Of a stretch of 64,000 nt of DNA, positions 11,991-23,359 are shown in pieces. The notes under the pieces are model-generated. The model did no database searches and was not told the origin of the DNA. It saw only the letters and a list, made by a program, of their open reading frames with translations. The stretch is from contig NC_090442.1 in the NCBI RefSeq assembly GCF_031143425.1, positions 425,647,776 to 425,711,775 of the forward strand, given 5' to 3'. The stretch is from Pleurodeles waltl. Taxonomy: Eukaryota; Chordata; Amphibia; Caudata; Salamandridae. Within the stretch, counting starts at the first letter, position 1. Every line of letters starts with the position of its first letter. Made by a program: the position numbers and the translations under genes.

Positions 11991-11996
11991 AATAAA
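11991..11996 (+). promoter_or_regulatory. Polyadenylation signal of Myb/SANT gene 1
   Basis: A canonical AATAAA lies about 190 bases after the stop codon of the plus-strand Myb/SANT gene. It precedes the end of the convergent minus-strand transposase gene, a spacing that suits a shared 3' intergenic region. Confidence 0.55.
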
Positions 11997-12309
11997 CACC
12001 CTTGAACCACAAAACAATCTGGAGTCAGTCTGTGATTTTGAAAATGTGTATTAACTATGACAATGGCAAAATCTGTTCGAAAATGTAATGTCAACATACC
12101 TATGTCACACATCAAAAGTCTATGAAGGATGCAAGCAGATGACACATGTTGGTAACCACACCTGTGAAACCGTAATGGAAATGTACAACTCAGTTACCAT
12201 ATACTGCTACTAATTGACAGACAGGATAGAGGTAGAAGTGTGAAAGTGAATGTGATGGTAAAAAAATTGTTCTCACCTGTGTGTCACTGAAAATATTGCT
12301 GTATGACTG

Positions 12310-13323
12310 ACTCCCTGTTGTCTATGTCTTCTTCCTCAGCTTCATCCTCATCGCTATCCACAGGCTCCACAGCTGCCACAACACCGTCATCTGGACCATC
12401 CTCCTGCAGAAAAGGTACCTGGCGTCGCAAAGCAAGATTGTGAAGCATGGAGCAGGCGATGATGATCTAGCACACCTTCCTTGGTAAGTAGAATAGGGAA
12501 CCACCTGTCATATGGAGGCACCTGAACCTGGCCTTCAGGAGGCCGAAGGTGCGTTCGATCACCCTCCCAGTTCGCCCATGGGCCTCATTGTGGCGTTCCT
12601 CTGCCCTGGTCCTGGGATTCCTCACTGGGGTCAATAGCCAGGACAGGTTGGGGTAACCAAAGTTTCCTAATAGCCACACACGGTGTCTCTGGAGTTAACC
12701 CATCACATACAGGATGTAGGTGTCATGCACTGAGCCAGGGAACATAGCATTCACCTGGGAGATGTACTGGTCTGCCAAACATACCATCTGTACATACATG
12801 GAATGATAACTCTTCCGGTTCCTGTACACCTGTTCACTCCTGCGTGGGGGACCAGAGCTACATGGGTGCCATCAATAGCACCTATGATGTTGGGGATATG
12901 TCCCAGGGCATAGAAGTCACCCTTCGCTGTAGCCAAATCTTCCACCTGAGGGAAAACGATGTAGCTCCTTACGTGTTTCAGCAGGGCAGACAACACTCTT
13001 GACAGCACGTTGGAAAACATAGGCTGGGACATCCCTGATGCCATGGCCACTCTTGTTTGAAATGATCCACTTGCAAGGAAATGGAGCACTGATAGCACCT
13101 GCACGTCAGGGGGTATTCCTGTGGGATGGCGGATTGGTGAGATCAGGTCTGGCTCCAACTGGGTATACAGTCCCTGGATTGTGGCACGGTCAAACCTGTA
13201 GGTGATGATCAAATGTCGCTCCTCCATTGTTAACAGGTCCACCAGCGGTCGGTACACCAGAGGATTCTGCCATCTCCTTAAATGTCCCAGCTGACGGTGC
13301 CTATGAAGGACAACAGCGACCAC
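12310..13323 (-). pseudogene. PIF/Harbinger DDE transposase (HARBI1-like, broken)
   Basis: Minus-strand translation gives the nuclease fold of PIF/Harbinger transposases: an N-terminal helical part (TYRFDRATIQGLYTQLEPDL), a helix-turn-helix-like part (ASGMSQPMFSNVLSRVL), and the catalytic triad. The first Asp is in IGAIDGTHV (12871-12873), the second in GSVHDTYIL (12722-12724) and the Glu in RVIERTFGLLKARF (12554-12556). All three residues survive. The tail is acidic (DSDEDEAEEEDID, near 12330). One frameshift near 12840 and an in-frame stop near 12697 disable it. The first Met is unclear: the open frame begins with GTG, so an upstream exon is possible. It is convergent with Myb/SANT gene 1. 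Confidence 0.82.
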
Positions 13324-13763
13324 AGAGTCAACAAAATCCCAGGTATGTACCCACAGCTACCCAGAACACAACACCAAATACAAAACTCATCCTGTATGTG
13401 TGATGAGTGTAGGCCTAGGTATGTGTGACGCAGTAGTAAATGAAGCCATGTGGGCCCCTGAAATGGTGGCTGCCTGACCTCTAAACTGGGACAATGGGGT
13501 GTGAGGTATCTGTGCTGGCGTTCTACACCGTCACGGTAGCCGGTCGTAGACCACGGGGCAATGCTGCATTGGTTAACATTGGACCCTATGGGTCCCAGGA
13601 GCCAATGAGGAAGTGCGCCGGGGGTGATGATACGCACCGCCGCGGACGTCACCGCCGCGGATGTCACCGCCATTTTCTATCTGTTCAATCACTCAATACC
13701 TGATCTTCGACAGGAGAGGACCTACACTGCAAGTGCTGCTGTGACCTTGGTCTGGAAGAGACA

Positions 13764-14340
13764 ATGGCTGCTGCGTCTGGGGAAAGGGCCCCTGCCTTCA
13801 CTGCTTAGGAGTTGGAGAAGCTAGTCAACGGGGTCCTCCCCCAGTACACGCTACTCTACGGTCCTCCAGACCAACAGGTACGTACACAGGGAGCACGTTG
13901 TATGGGCTATGCTGGGTGGAGAGGGCTGGATGTCAGTAGCAAGGGGGCAGAGTTAAGCGACCATGAAGGACTGTGAATGCATGTGCCACATGGCAAGGGT
14001 AGGGATGAGGGCCACTCACTGCGAAGGTGCACTTGTTAATGACTTCTCTTCTTCCCCTGTACATGTCATGTAGGTCAGCGCCCACCAGAAGAAGGACATT
14101 TGGCATGCCATCGCTAAGGACATCCGGACCCTGGGGGTCCACCAGAGACAGGGCACCCACTGCCATATAAGATGGGAGGACATTCGCTGCTGGAGCAAGA
14201 AGACGGCGGAGGCTCAGCTGGGGATGGCCTCCCAACGTGGAAGGGGGGCCCGTTGCACCATGACCCCCCTGATGTTCCGGATCCTGGCGGTGGCCTACCC
14301 TGAGCTGGATGGGCGCTTGAGGACATCACAGCAGTACAAC
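13764..14340 (+). pseudogene. Second Myb/SANT-like gene, DNA-binding exons (broken)
   Basis: ATG 13764 opens a 38-codon exon (MAAASGERAPAFTA, then a stop at 13806-13808, then ELEKLVNGVLPQY). It ends at CAACAG|GTACGT (13877/13878). The acceptor CATGTAG ends at 14073, and exon 2 continues in phase 0 with VSAHQKKDIWHAIAKDIRTL, a Trp-centred RWEDIRCWSKK helix and a TMTPLMFRILAVAYPELDG segment. This is a different Myb/SANT domain from gene 1, with its own exon structure. One stop codon and an uncertain second donor make it a pseudogene here. Function is inferred from the family: DNA binding and transposase partner. Confidence 0.6.
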
Positions 14341-14712
14341 ATCATTCTGCGGACTTTGCGCATAGTGAAGGGGTCTGGGTGGGGGAGGAGGGCTGTGGGT
14401 TCCCCTAGGCCAGGGCGAGTTAAGTAGGATAGGCCCCTCCGTAATGCATGCCATGTGGCACTCCACCCCACCTCTGTAGAGTGCCAAGTACAGGTATAGA
14501 TGCCCCTGTGTCATCTATGTGTGCAGATGTCCACCATAGCCATGTAGGCCAGATCCCAGGAATTGCATCTGTAGAGGCCAAGAGCACGGCGTAGTGCAGG
14601 GGGCTGCTGTGTCTGTATTGTCCGCCAATGGTAGCGGTAAGCAATGCACTCAACCTGTCTTTCTTCTGTCGTCCCCCCGTGTTTGTGCTCTCCCTGTTCT
14701 TTTGTGCATCAG

Positions 14713-16457
14713 CATCACCAGGCGGAGGTACAGTGGCACCGGAGCACGAGGGAGCTGCATCCCACATGGCCATGGAGGGCCACACCACAGACTCTGAATA
14801 CACCACTGGGACGGAGGGCGAGGGGAGCTTCACATCGGTCACCGGATCACCAAACAGCGACACGGACTCGTCCGCCGATGGGAGCTCCCTTGTGGTGGCG
14901 GCACCATCTGTGCCCCCCACTTCTACAGGTACAGCCACCACCCCCCCTACCAGCACCGCCCTCCCAGCAGCCCCTCAGCCTTCGCTCCGTGCCGCTCACC
15001 CAGGAGGGTGGGCATCACCTTCGCCCCAGGCACCTCAGGCGCTGCCCCAGTCACCCCTGCTGCCCTCAGTGAGGAGGCCATTGACCTCCTCAGGTCACTC
15101 ACTGTTGGGCAGTCTACCATTGTGAATGCCATCCAGGGTGTAGAAAGGGAGTTGCAACATGGTAATGCATTCCTGGAGGGCATTCATTCTGGTCAGGCTG
15201 CCCTTCATCGAACCCTGCAATCTCTGGCCTCAGCACTGATGGCAGCCATTGTACCTGTGTCTAGCCTCCCCCCTCCAACTTCCTTCACCCAGACCCAATC
15301 CCCTGTACCCCAGCCTATCCCAAGCACACCATCAGACAAGCATGCACGCACCCCAACACACAAAAGTAGCTCAGGCAAACATAAGCACCACACATCCCAC
15401 AGGCACTCACACAAGCATCACCCACATACAGACACAGCAACATCCACTGCCTCCACTGTGTCCCCCTCCTCGTCGTCTCCCTCCTCCCTCCCAGTGTCGT
15501 CTACACTCTCACCTGCATGCACTACATCTACAGGCACTAGGACTCGCACCAGAACACCCAGCACCACACCCCGCTCACCTGCACTCACCACCCCCACTAC
15601 CGTTTACACGTCCCCTGTGTCCACTCCCAGTGTGTCTGTGATACCCCCTCCCAAAGTACACAAACGCGGGCACCCACACACCCAACATCCATCCACCTCA
15701 CGACAGCCTCCAGTACCTGCACCTGCACCCAAATCACCTAAAGTGACACCTCCTACAACCACCTCCTCTTCCTCCACTCCCAGACCCCCTCCAGCTACCT
15801 ATCCCAGTGTTCGTCAGAAACCTCAGCGACGTTGACCTCTTTCCCACCACCCCCACGCCTCCAATTCATAGGTACCATAGTAGCACCTCAGCCAAAAAAA
15901 GTCCGGTACCAGTGGTGCGTGTTAAAGGTGTATGGAGTGCACCGGCCACCAGGGCAGCCAGTGTGACACGGAGCCAAAGCACTGCCAGTCCACCCCCTGT
16001 AAAGCACCTTAAGTTGGAAAGTGGCCGAAGGGAGAGGGTGAAGACTCCTGGCGGAAAAACAGCTCACAAGGGTCCCAGGGGGAATGCTGAGTCTGCTGTG
16101 ACTCCTCCCAAGGTGTTGAAGGGGCAGAAGAAGTCTCCAAAGTCTGGGAAGAGCAGCACGGCGGAGAAGGCCGCCATCCTCCCCGCCGGCCGGGACGCCA
16201 CCGCCAGCAGTATCGTCACAGGTCCGGAGACCACTGCCAGAGTCAGTGCCCTGGAGGGCACCATTATCGTCACAGGTCAGGAGACCACCGCCGGAGTCAG
16301 TGCCCTGGAGGGCACCAGTATCGTCACAGGTCAGGAGACCACCGCAAGCTTCAGTGACCTGGAGGGCCCCGGCAGCCACAGCCCCGCTGGGCACTGCTGG
16401 ACCGTAATGCCACACACCGCTGCACAGGTCAGAGACAGCAAAGGCAAGCACCGCTGA
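14713..16457 (+). pseudogene. Low-complexity tail of the second Myb/SANT gene
   Basis: After an acceptor-like TTTTGTGCATCAG (ending 14712) the plus strand encodes an acidic Ser/Thr-rich part (HTTDSEYTTGTEGEG). After a frame change near 15000 comes a helical AALSEEAIDLLRSLTVGQS segment with a heptad-like stretch (IQGVERELQHGNAFLEGI), then a very long Pro/Ser/Thr-rich region with a His-rich patch (HKHHTSHRHSHKHH, near 15390). A Lys/Pro-rich end contains three 18-residue repeats. Frames change again near 15810. The helix resembles the C-terminal oligomerisation part of Harbinger Myb partners; the rest is unlike anything I can name. Confidence 0.45.
16211..16372 (+). repeat. 54 bp tandem repeat, three units
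   Basis: Units start TATCGTCACAGGTC at 16211, 16265 and 16319. Each encodes 18 residues of the pattern IVTG.ETTA..SALEGT. The period is a multiple of three and the frame is kept, so it expanded inside a coding sequence. Confidence 0.8.
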
Positions 16458-16620
16458 ACAGGGCAAAGACCGCCATGGTGAAGACCGCTGAACAGGGCAA
16501 AGACCGCCATGGTGAAGACCGCTGAACAGGGCAAAGCACCGCCATGGCAAAGCACCGCTGAACAGGCCAAAGACCGATATGGTGAAGACCGCTGAACAGG
16601 GCAAAGCACTGCCAAATCAA
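16445..16620. repeat. Degenerate tandem array of GACCGCCATGGTGAAG units
   Basis: Variants of ACCGCCATGGTGAAGACCGCTGAACAGGGCAAAG follow one another about five times with point changes. The period is about 34 bp. It lies just after the last open codons of the Myb/SANT-like tail. Confidence 0.65.
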
Positions 16621-16804
16621 GCATCGTTAGCCCATGTGCAGCTGGGACAGTGACGGAACAGGGACCGTCACAGGGAGCGTGATGCACTCCAGGCACCAGT
16701 CCCCCTCCAGAACCAGTGGAGACCTGCATCCACTCTGTCTGTCCTTCACAGGATGAAGCACTCTGGGCACCAGTCCCCCTCTAGAACCAGTGGAGAATGT
16801 TATC

Positions 16805-17032
16805 CACTTGAGAAACTGTGGCTTTGCACTCCCCAGGATGGTACAGTGGGCAACCCACCCACTGTAGAGACTTGAGAGACTGTGGCTTTGCACTCCCCAG
16901 GATAGTACAGTGGGCAACCCACCCACTGTAGAGACTTGAGAGACTGTGGCTTTGCACTCCCCAGGATAAGGCACTGGGCAACCCACCCACTGTAGAGACT
17001 TGAGAGACTGTGGCTTTGCACTCCCCAGGATA
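16805..17032. repeat. 64 bp tandem repeat, about 3.6 units
   Basis: The word CACTCCCCAGGAT recurs at 16827, 16891, 16955 and 17019, an exact 64 bp spacing. The intervening sequence (GGGCAACCCACCCACTGTAG, then ACTTGAGAGACTGTGGC) is nearly identical between units. A related duplicated block with CACCAGTCCCCCTC precedes it at 16690-16800. No CRISPR features are present: there are no unique spacers. Confidence 0.85.
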
Positions 17033-17884
17033 CATCAATGGGCATGGAGCCCCGTCGTGGATCTGGCGTGGTGCTGTAATCCGGCTGAGGTGCCCCCCCT
17101 TCCCTTTCCCCTGAGGTGCCTGTTGTATTTCTATATGATGCCCCTGCAGTGTTCTCTCTGTTTGTGGACAGGTATCTAGTGGTCCACGGACATTGAAATG
17201 TGCATACCTGCACTACTAATCGTGATGTATATATTTGGAAAGTGTATACCTATCTGTATATAGTAGGTCACTGTATTTTGATACATTACAATGTTTGAAC
17301 TGATTTTGTTTTGTCTTTGCATTCCTCCGGGGGGGTTGTGGGTTGTTACTGTGCTGTTTGGAACTGCATTGGTGTGTGTGTTGTAGTGTGCGAGGGTCGG
17401 GTTGGGGGGTGTGTTGCGTGTGTGTGTCCCTGACTTTTGCCTCCCCTATGTCGGAGGTGCAGTACTCACCGTTGTCTTCGGTGCCTACGTTGCTGGTGAT
17501 CGTAGATGAGCAGGAAGACAAGCGCAGGGAGTATTTGTAGTTCGGGCTCCATGGTAGCCTCCTTCCTCGTGGAGTGTGTTCAGGTGAGCGTTTTCCCATT
17601 GCAAAAGCTGTTTCCGACGTGTTTTTATCCATGGTGAATCCGCCCCGGAAAAGGTGGCGGATTGGCGGGTTGTGATACTGTGGGCGGTACTTTGTCTTCT
17701 GCCTGTCTCTTGGCGGTGACCGCTGCGCTGCTTGTCTGTACCGCCGTGGCGGCCGGAGTGTTAAAGTGGCTGTCTATTTTGGCGGTTTCCACCACGGTCA
17801 TAATTCCCTTTTTTTGTCCGCCGGCCTGTTTGCGGTATTACCGCAGCTTTAACACCATCCGCCAGGGTTGTAATGACCACCTAA

Positions 17885-17995
17885 ATCTTTCAAGCAATCC
17901 ACTGGGTTGTTCTGGACATTTTTTTTGCACAGACTGCTTCTGAATAGCCATTCAACCCTTCACCATCAGCCCATGGTGCTGACGAGACAGGTAGG
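17885..17995. other. Short spacer between Harbinger and ERV-A
   Basis: About 110 bases separate the Harbinger right end from the ERV-A 3' LTR. I see no feature in it. Confidence 0.5.
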
Positions 17996-18894
17996 TGTTA
18001 GTGTGTCAGACCTTAATAAGTAAACTTACAAGGAGACGCAAATAGTTCGATGAACTTTTTGACTCACTTCAAGGTTTTCTCACCATATATCTGTACATGC
18101 ACAAATCAACAACCAATAAGGATCAATAACACTAGTAATCAATCGGAGTCCGTAATTGTCACACACTATGATCTTGCAGTCATGATTAACCTCGCCTTTA
18201 TGTAAAAGTTAGATTGTTTATTTCCCTATATTAACAATGCTAATGTCACGTAGCTCATTCTCAAAATCAAATGATAAACATACAGGAATAACACTGCCTG
18301 CCCAAAGCGGCAAAAGAATTGCAATCTAATCAAAGCTTGAGCTACTACACATTGTAAGGTTACAGTACAAATTAATAGCAAGAATAACTGCGTGAATGAT
18401 ATAACATACATTTAGATTCCGCAAAGAAAAGACTTCAACTGTTATTTCTTGTAATGAACTTCAATAGTGATAACCCTAACTAACATCGGATTAGAATAGC
18501 ATGTTTGGGGTTCATGCAAAACAACTTAGTCAACACAAATCTGGAAAAACATCTAACTATGGCTCTATCAAAATAGCAGTTGGTACCTAGAAACAAAAGC
18601 AAATAGTCATGGCAAACAGAATCATAGTCAATATACCTATCCTCAGTTTGGATGCCCTTGAGTCTTCGTCCTCAGGACATCAGTTTGGTCAGCTAGACAT
18701 TAGGTTTCAGAATCAAAGATCAGAAAAGGCAAAGTCTCTTTAGGCAAATAAAGTTAAGCATGTCTCTTCTCATGATGGAAAAATGGGCAAATCGGGTTGT
18801 ATGCAATTTCAACACTACATGAATAATCATTATTAATTTCATTAAAACTTCTGCGTTAAAAATCCCTGCTCTGATGACTGAATGTGCCATCACA
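17996..18894 (-). repeat. ERV-A 3' LTR
   Basis: It matches 48823-49620 almost continuously for about 790 bases, then rejoins at a CATGAATA...ATTAATTT...ATTAAAAC block near 18818 (right LTR near 50165). The inner end is set at CCATCACA (18894). On the minus strand the preceding GTGTGGGAAGGTTTAG could be the polypurine tract. This copy lacks about 500 bases of U3 present in the other LTR. Confidence 0.65.
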
Positions 18895-18949
18895 CTAAAC
18901 CTTCCCACACAAATGTTTGCATCAGCTAAAATTCTGTCATTTCAATTCC

Positions 18950-20492
18950 TTCATAATTTCATTCTCTTTTTGAATTTCTTCTAAACAAATTTTCCCTTTT
19001 CATTTCTTCCCTCCTCTGATTAGTTTTCATCTTCTTTATTTTGATCTTTGTAAACAATTTACATATTCCCCATGCTCCAAATATGCAAATGACAACAATC
19101 AATATCCCTTGTTTTATTTTCAATAGTATCCCTTTCCCAATGTTGCTAACCCAATTTTCCAGTGATGCAAATCCTTTGCCAACTTTCTCTCAAACACCTG
19201 GTTCTTTCAATTCTTTCAAATCAGCACTATCATTTGTCAGATTAGTAAGTAAGCTCATAATTTCTTTACTATTATCAGGAATAAATGAACAGGAATGCCT
19301 AGAATGGCAAAATCCAGCAGAGTATGGCTCCTGAAAATTTTGTCAGTATGTTATCCACAATAGTAGACAACTTTTGAATCTTTATTGTATTCAGAACAAC
19401 TCCTACTGAAGGAATCATTGCTCCAAATATATCTCCCACTATACCAGAAGGAGACTCTCTCCTTTGTATAATGCAATGTAATTCTGTCACTTTCGGAAAC
19501 TTCTTTAAATCATCAAGTTGAAAAATCTTTGGGAAAACTATCCCCAAATAGCATGTACCATACCATCTTCTTGGAAGACGGTAATAAGCATTAGGCCCAC
19601 AGATGTAATATATACCAGGAATCACTGGATCCTGTCCATTCAACATAAATGTCCATTTACTCTGAAACAAAAACACATGTCTACATTCACTTGTTCCCAC
19701 AAATAAAGTGTCAGTGCAAGATTTAGGTCTCTACACACAAAGCTTCCCTACACGTTGCACATCTAAAGCTAATTTCCCTTGTGTTTTTATTGCACTATAA
19801 GCATAATCATTCTTCTAAGTCCTTTTCTCTAGACCCTTTTCTAACTTCTCCTTTAATGCTTTTCTCCTGTTGTCTGTGTGATCTAAAAAGCTCTTTTCTT
19901 AAGGTGTAAGCAAGCATGTCCGGTTGTTCCTGTGAGCATAAGCTGTGGCAAAAGTTAATGTTGACTCAAAGAAACCTCTCACTAATACTACGTCATTATC
20001 TTTAACTACTCTACTCAGGTGCCTAATTATGGGGACAAACAAAAACACAACGTCATGACTGGAGTAGAAATACTGAATGTATTCCTGGTTATATAATCTT
20101 GTTAGTAACAGACTATAACTTATCCCATAAGTAAGAGGCAAACTGTGATAAGTAAATCCTTCTTCGACTGATGAAGGAATTTGCATACATACAAAACAAC
20201 TCTTCCCATCCATTGTTTCAACATAATCACTCAATAAGCGATAGAAGACATTACTAGAAAGTTCACCTTGTGCATTACCTACGTGCATATACTTCTCATC
20301 TAACCTAAACTTCTCTATTGCTGTTAATGCAGTGGTTGTCTCTAAAGCTGAAGTATGGTTGGCTTTACTCTTGTCAAGAACAGTCATACCCAGAATCAGT
20401 TTCACAAACAGTATCACACACACAATTGCCAAACCAACACTTGTGTATTTACAGCACCTGTTCTTCCTACCCTGCTGACTAATGTTACTCAT
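18950..20492 (-). pseudogene. ERV-A env (broken)
   Basis: The minus-strand ATG at 20492 opens a segment with a basic N-terminus and a strong hydrophobic stretch (VGLAIVCVILFVKLILGM), a signal or membrane anchor. A CFVC surface-subunit motif follows. After a frame break, 19700-19299 contains GIYYICGPNAYYRLP and a fusion-peptide-like DIFGAMIPSVGVVLNTIK, typical of the SU/TM boundary in this retrovirus group. A further membrane-spanning segment (GILIVVICIFGAWGICKLF) lies near 19040-19100. Stops separate the pieces, so no intact envelope is encoded. It lies directly upstream of the 3' LTR, as expected. Confidence 0.72.
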
Positions 20493-21400
20493 GATCTGTA
20501 AAGAATCAGAAAATAGAAGAGAACATTTTTTAAACTATGCAGCAAAATTCAAAAATAAAACAACATCTTCTTTCAACAGTTATTTACAGCATTCAGTCTC
20601 ACTTCCAGGATCCTTTGTCTCAAAATTGGTTTAGCAGCTTGTCAAATCAGGTTATCTTGTCAAAATCAGGTTACCAAAGTCTTTTCCGGTTACTTTCAAA
20701 AGTCTCTTTTCGCTTTGCACTTTACTCAAATTTGTTTCAACGCTTCAGTTCATTAGCTTCCTTCAAGTGTTAAAATATTGACCTGGAATGTCTTGATTAA
20801 CAAAAAAGACAAAAACTCTTTCTCCCATTCACTTGTTGTTGCATACACCTATTCAAGATCTGCATACCTTTGATTTGCTATTCTCTTTCTTTTCAACTTT
20901 TGATCGCCATTCAATTCTATTTTACTTAGATCTTCTCTCCTTGTTGTAGCTACTTCTTCCTGTCACAACAACTGCTTCCTTTCTCTTTGCTTGTGACTCC
21001 GGCCACTTATCTCCTTTCAGTGGACCCTTGGTCAATGCTATTTTCAGTGTTGAACTTGTAACTTCTTCGTGCTCAACAGGATTTTCTCTTGATGGACTTG
21101 CAACTGGTTCAGGAGGAGGTAGATCACATTGGCTTTGATCCGCCTCAACTCCTTCCCCCTCGGGGTCTGGTAATTGCTCTGTTTGTCTCTCAAAATTGTC
21201 TATCTCTGGGAGAGCCCTCCTCTGACTAGACTTTTTTGCTGCCTCAATTGAGATTGGCTCACTGTCAAATTCCTGGAGGTCTTTTACTTTGTCTCATACA
21301 GGAGTGACTGAACTGTCCTCAACTGGCTCAGATCCGGCCTCAGTTCCTCTTTCTTCTCCTTACGGTTCTAGAGGCTTGTCTTGTTGTAGTTGTTGATACT
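20493..21400 (-). other. ERV-A pol-env intergenic region
   Basis: Between the end of the integrase and the env ATG the minus strand has short, interrupted frames rich in Lys, Arg, Ser and Glu. I recognise no domain. It may hold the remains of the pol C-terminus and the env leader. Confidence 0.4.
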
Positions 21401-22452
21401 CTCAACAACTCATCTTCAGTGTCCAAAGGACATGCCACCTTTTTTGTGTGGCTGGCGTGGATCCAGTTCAGAATTCCAGCGCACTTCACAGCTGTGGTAG
21501 TAACCATAACTACCTGGAACTGGTCTCTTTAGCAAGGCTCGAAACATGTCTTCCGCACAGGTGTCTGGACCACAACACAGTTACCGGCTCTCAGGTTGTG
21601 CCCTGGGTCATGGATTGGTAGCAGTGCGGTGGCTTCCACCTGCTGAGAGAAAAAGCAAACCACATAAGCCAGACCTTTGCAGTAGTTCAACACCATATCA
21701 TCTGTAATGCTTACAAGTTCATTTACAGGAACCGCTGGCAACCTCATTGCTCTGCCCATGAGGACCTCATGCGGTGGCAATCCTGTCTTCCTGTGGAGTG
21801 TGTTTCTCATTGTCATCAGAACTAAAGGCAGTGCATCAGGCCATTTCAGATTCATGGACGCACACATTTTTGCCACTCTTGATTTCAAGGTACCATTCAT
21901 CTGTACCACTAGTCCTGATGCTTCAGGGCAGTAACTACAATGCAACTTCTGCTCAATGTTCAATGCTGCACACAGTAATTTAATTACTTCATTGTGGAAG
22001 TGACTTCCCCTATCTGATTCTAAAGAGATCATTAACCCAAAACGTTGTATCAGTTCTCTAATCAGTAGATTCGCTACTGTGACGCTGTCATTTCTTTGTA
22101 TAGGGTACGCTTCAATCCAGTGACTAAAGATGCAGCAAATCATCAACACATATCTCAAACTTCCACACACAGGCATTTCAATAAAATCTATTTGCATTCT
22201 GCTGAATGGTCCTCCTGCTCTTCTGATGTGGCTCAAATTAACCACTGCCCCTTTTCCTGCGTTCATTTGCTGCCAAAAGACACAACGATGGCAGACTGCT
22301 TCAGCAACTTGTCCAAACCTCGTGTTAAACCGATTATGCTTGAACAGGTGAATCATGACATCCCTCCCAACATGTGCTTGACCATGATAATACCTAGCCA
22401 TTTGAGACAACAGACTATTTGGCAAACCACTTGACCCTCTTCTGAAACCCAC
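21401..22452 (-). pseudogene. ERV-A integrase
   Basis: This is the longest intact piece of ERV-A pol (about 307 codons from 22452, with a further matching tail down to about 21400). It shows the HHCC zinc-binding part (H...H...CHRCVFW), the catalytic core with IDFIEMP, LESDRGSHFHNE and CPEASGLVVQMNG, and a C-terminal segment ending KCAGILNWIHASHTKKV. At the usual catalytic glutamate the frame reads GLVVQMN instead of the GLVERMN common in this family, so the active site appears lost. It inserts viral DNA in active relatives. Pol continues upstream into RNase H. Confidence 0.8.
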
Positions 22453-22571
22453 AATTCATCTTGTGGTGGCACACATTTGAATTTGCTCCATGAACGTTTT
22501 TCCTCCCTGTCAACATTATTCTGCAAGATTTTCAATTCCTCCAAGGTATCAATTACTTTCAATGCAAAACT

Positions 22572-23078
22572 TCAACATGTTTCAGCTTCTTTAGGTAACA
22601 GTTCCCACTTATCTTTGAACGATATACAGTTCAATGCACAAAACCTTGCTACTTGATCCGCATATCCATTTCCCATTGACACAAAGTCCTGTGAATTTAA
22701 ATGTGCACTGCATTTCACCACGGAAATCTTTTCAGGCATTTGGATACCATGTAACAGTTCTTTAATTCTCTCACCATTTCTCACTGGTGAACCAGAAGAG
22801 GTCATGAAACCTCTCTGTGACCACAACTGACCAAAATCATGGACTATTCCAAATCCATATTTGCTTTCCGCACAGATGGTAACCTTCAGTTGAGTAGAAA
22901 CACAGCATGCTCTAGTAATGGGTACCAGTTCCGCTACTTGGGCAGAATATACTAGTTGAAGCAAAGAAGCTTCCAGGATACCAGTAATTGTGCACACCGC
23001 ATATCCTGCTCTCAATGTCCCTGTATTGTCTCTTAGACAAGAACCATCGACAAAGATAATTTGGTCATTCTTTTCCAA
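22572..23078 (-). pseudogene. ERV-A RNase H domain
   Basis: It carries the four-acid pattern of retroviral RNase H with one change: FVDGSCL (Asp), QVAELVPI (Glu), ICAESKYGFG where Asp is usual, and GNGYADQVAR (Asp). The domain degrades the RNA strand during reverse transcription. It is separated by stops from both RT and integrase. The Asp-to-Glu change would be expected to impair catalysis. Confidence 0.72.
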
Positions 23079-23359
23079 TCAAGTATCTCTAATGTCAGGT
23101 CCCGGCTTTGTGCACAGTTACTTCAAGACAATCATGCTCAATGTCTTCCAATTTTTCAATTTCAACATTTTCATTTGGAAGTAAGGTTGCTGGGTTCAGC
23201 ACTGTACATATTTTCAATGACACATTTGGTGACCCTAGAATACTCGTTTAGTATCTGTTCAACCTTGCACCTGTTAAATATTGGGTTTTCGTCTTTGCAA
23301 GTAGGATCTCAATAGAGTGAGGGGCCATTATAGTCAAGGGATATCCCATCACAATGCCT

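Larger units (their letters stand above)
9712..17881 (+). mobile_element. PIF/Harbinger DNA transposon with three gene regions
   Basis: The element is 8170 bp long. It has 15 bp terminal inverted repeats matching at 14 positions (GGTGATCATTACAAC on the left, GGTGGTCATTACAAC read inward on the right) and a TAA target duplication (9709-9711, 17882-17884). It encodes a minus-strand DDE transposase in the middle and a Myb/SANT-type gene on the plus strand on each side. Harbinger elements normally need a transposase and one Myb-like partner that carries it to the nucleus and binds DNA. Stops in all three genes show this copy is inactive. The subterminal sequence matches the shorter elements at 31201-32154 and 41358-42322. 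Confidence 0.85.

Noticed and set aside
11256..12017. 253-codon minus-strand open frame in Myb/SANT gene 1
   Set aside because: It is the antisense of the Myb/SANT coding exon, with no recognisable domain and no supporting start or signal.
16805..17032. Possible CRISPR-like array
   Set aside because: The 64 bp units are contiguous direct repeats without unique spacers, and the context is a eukaryotic transposon.
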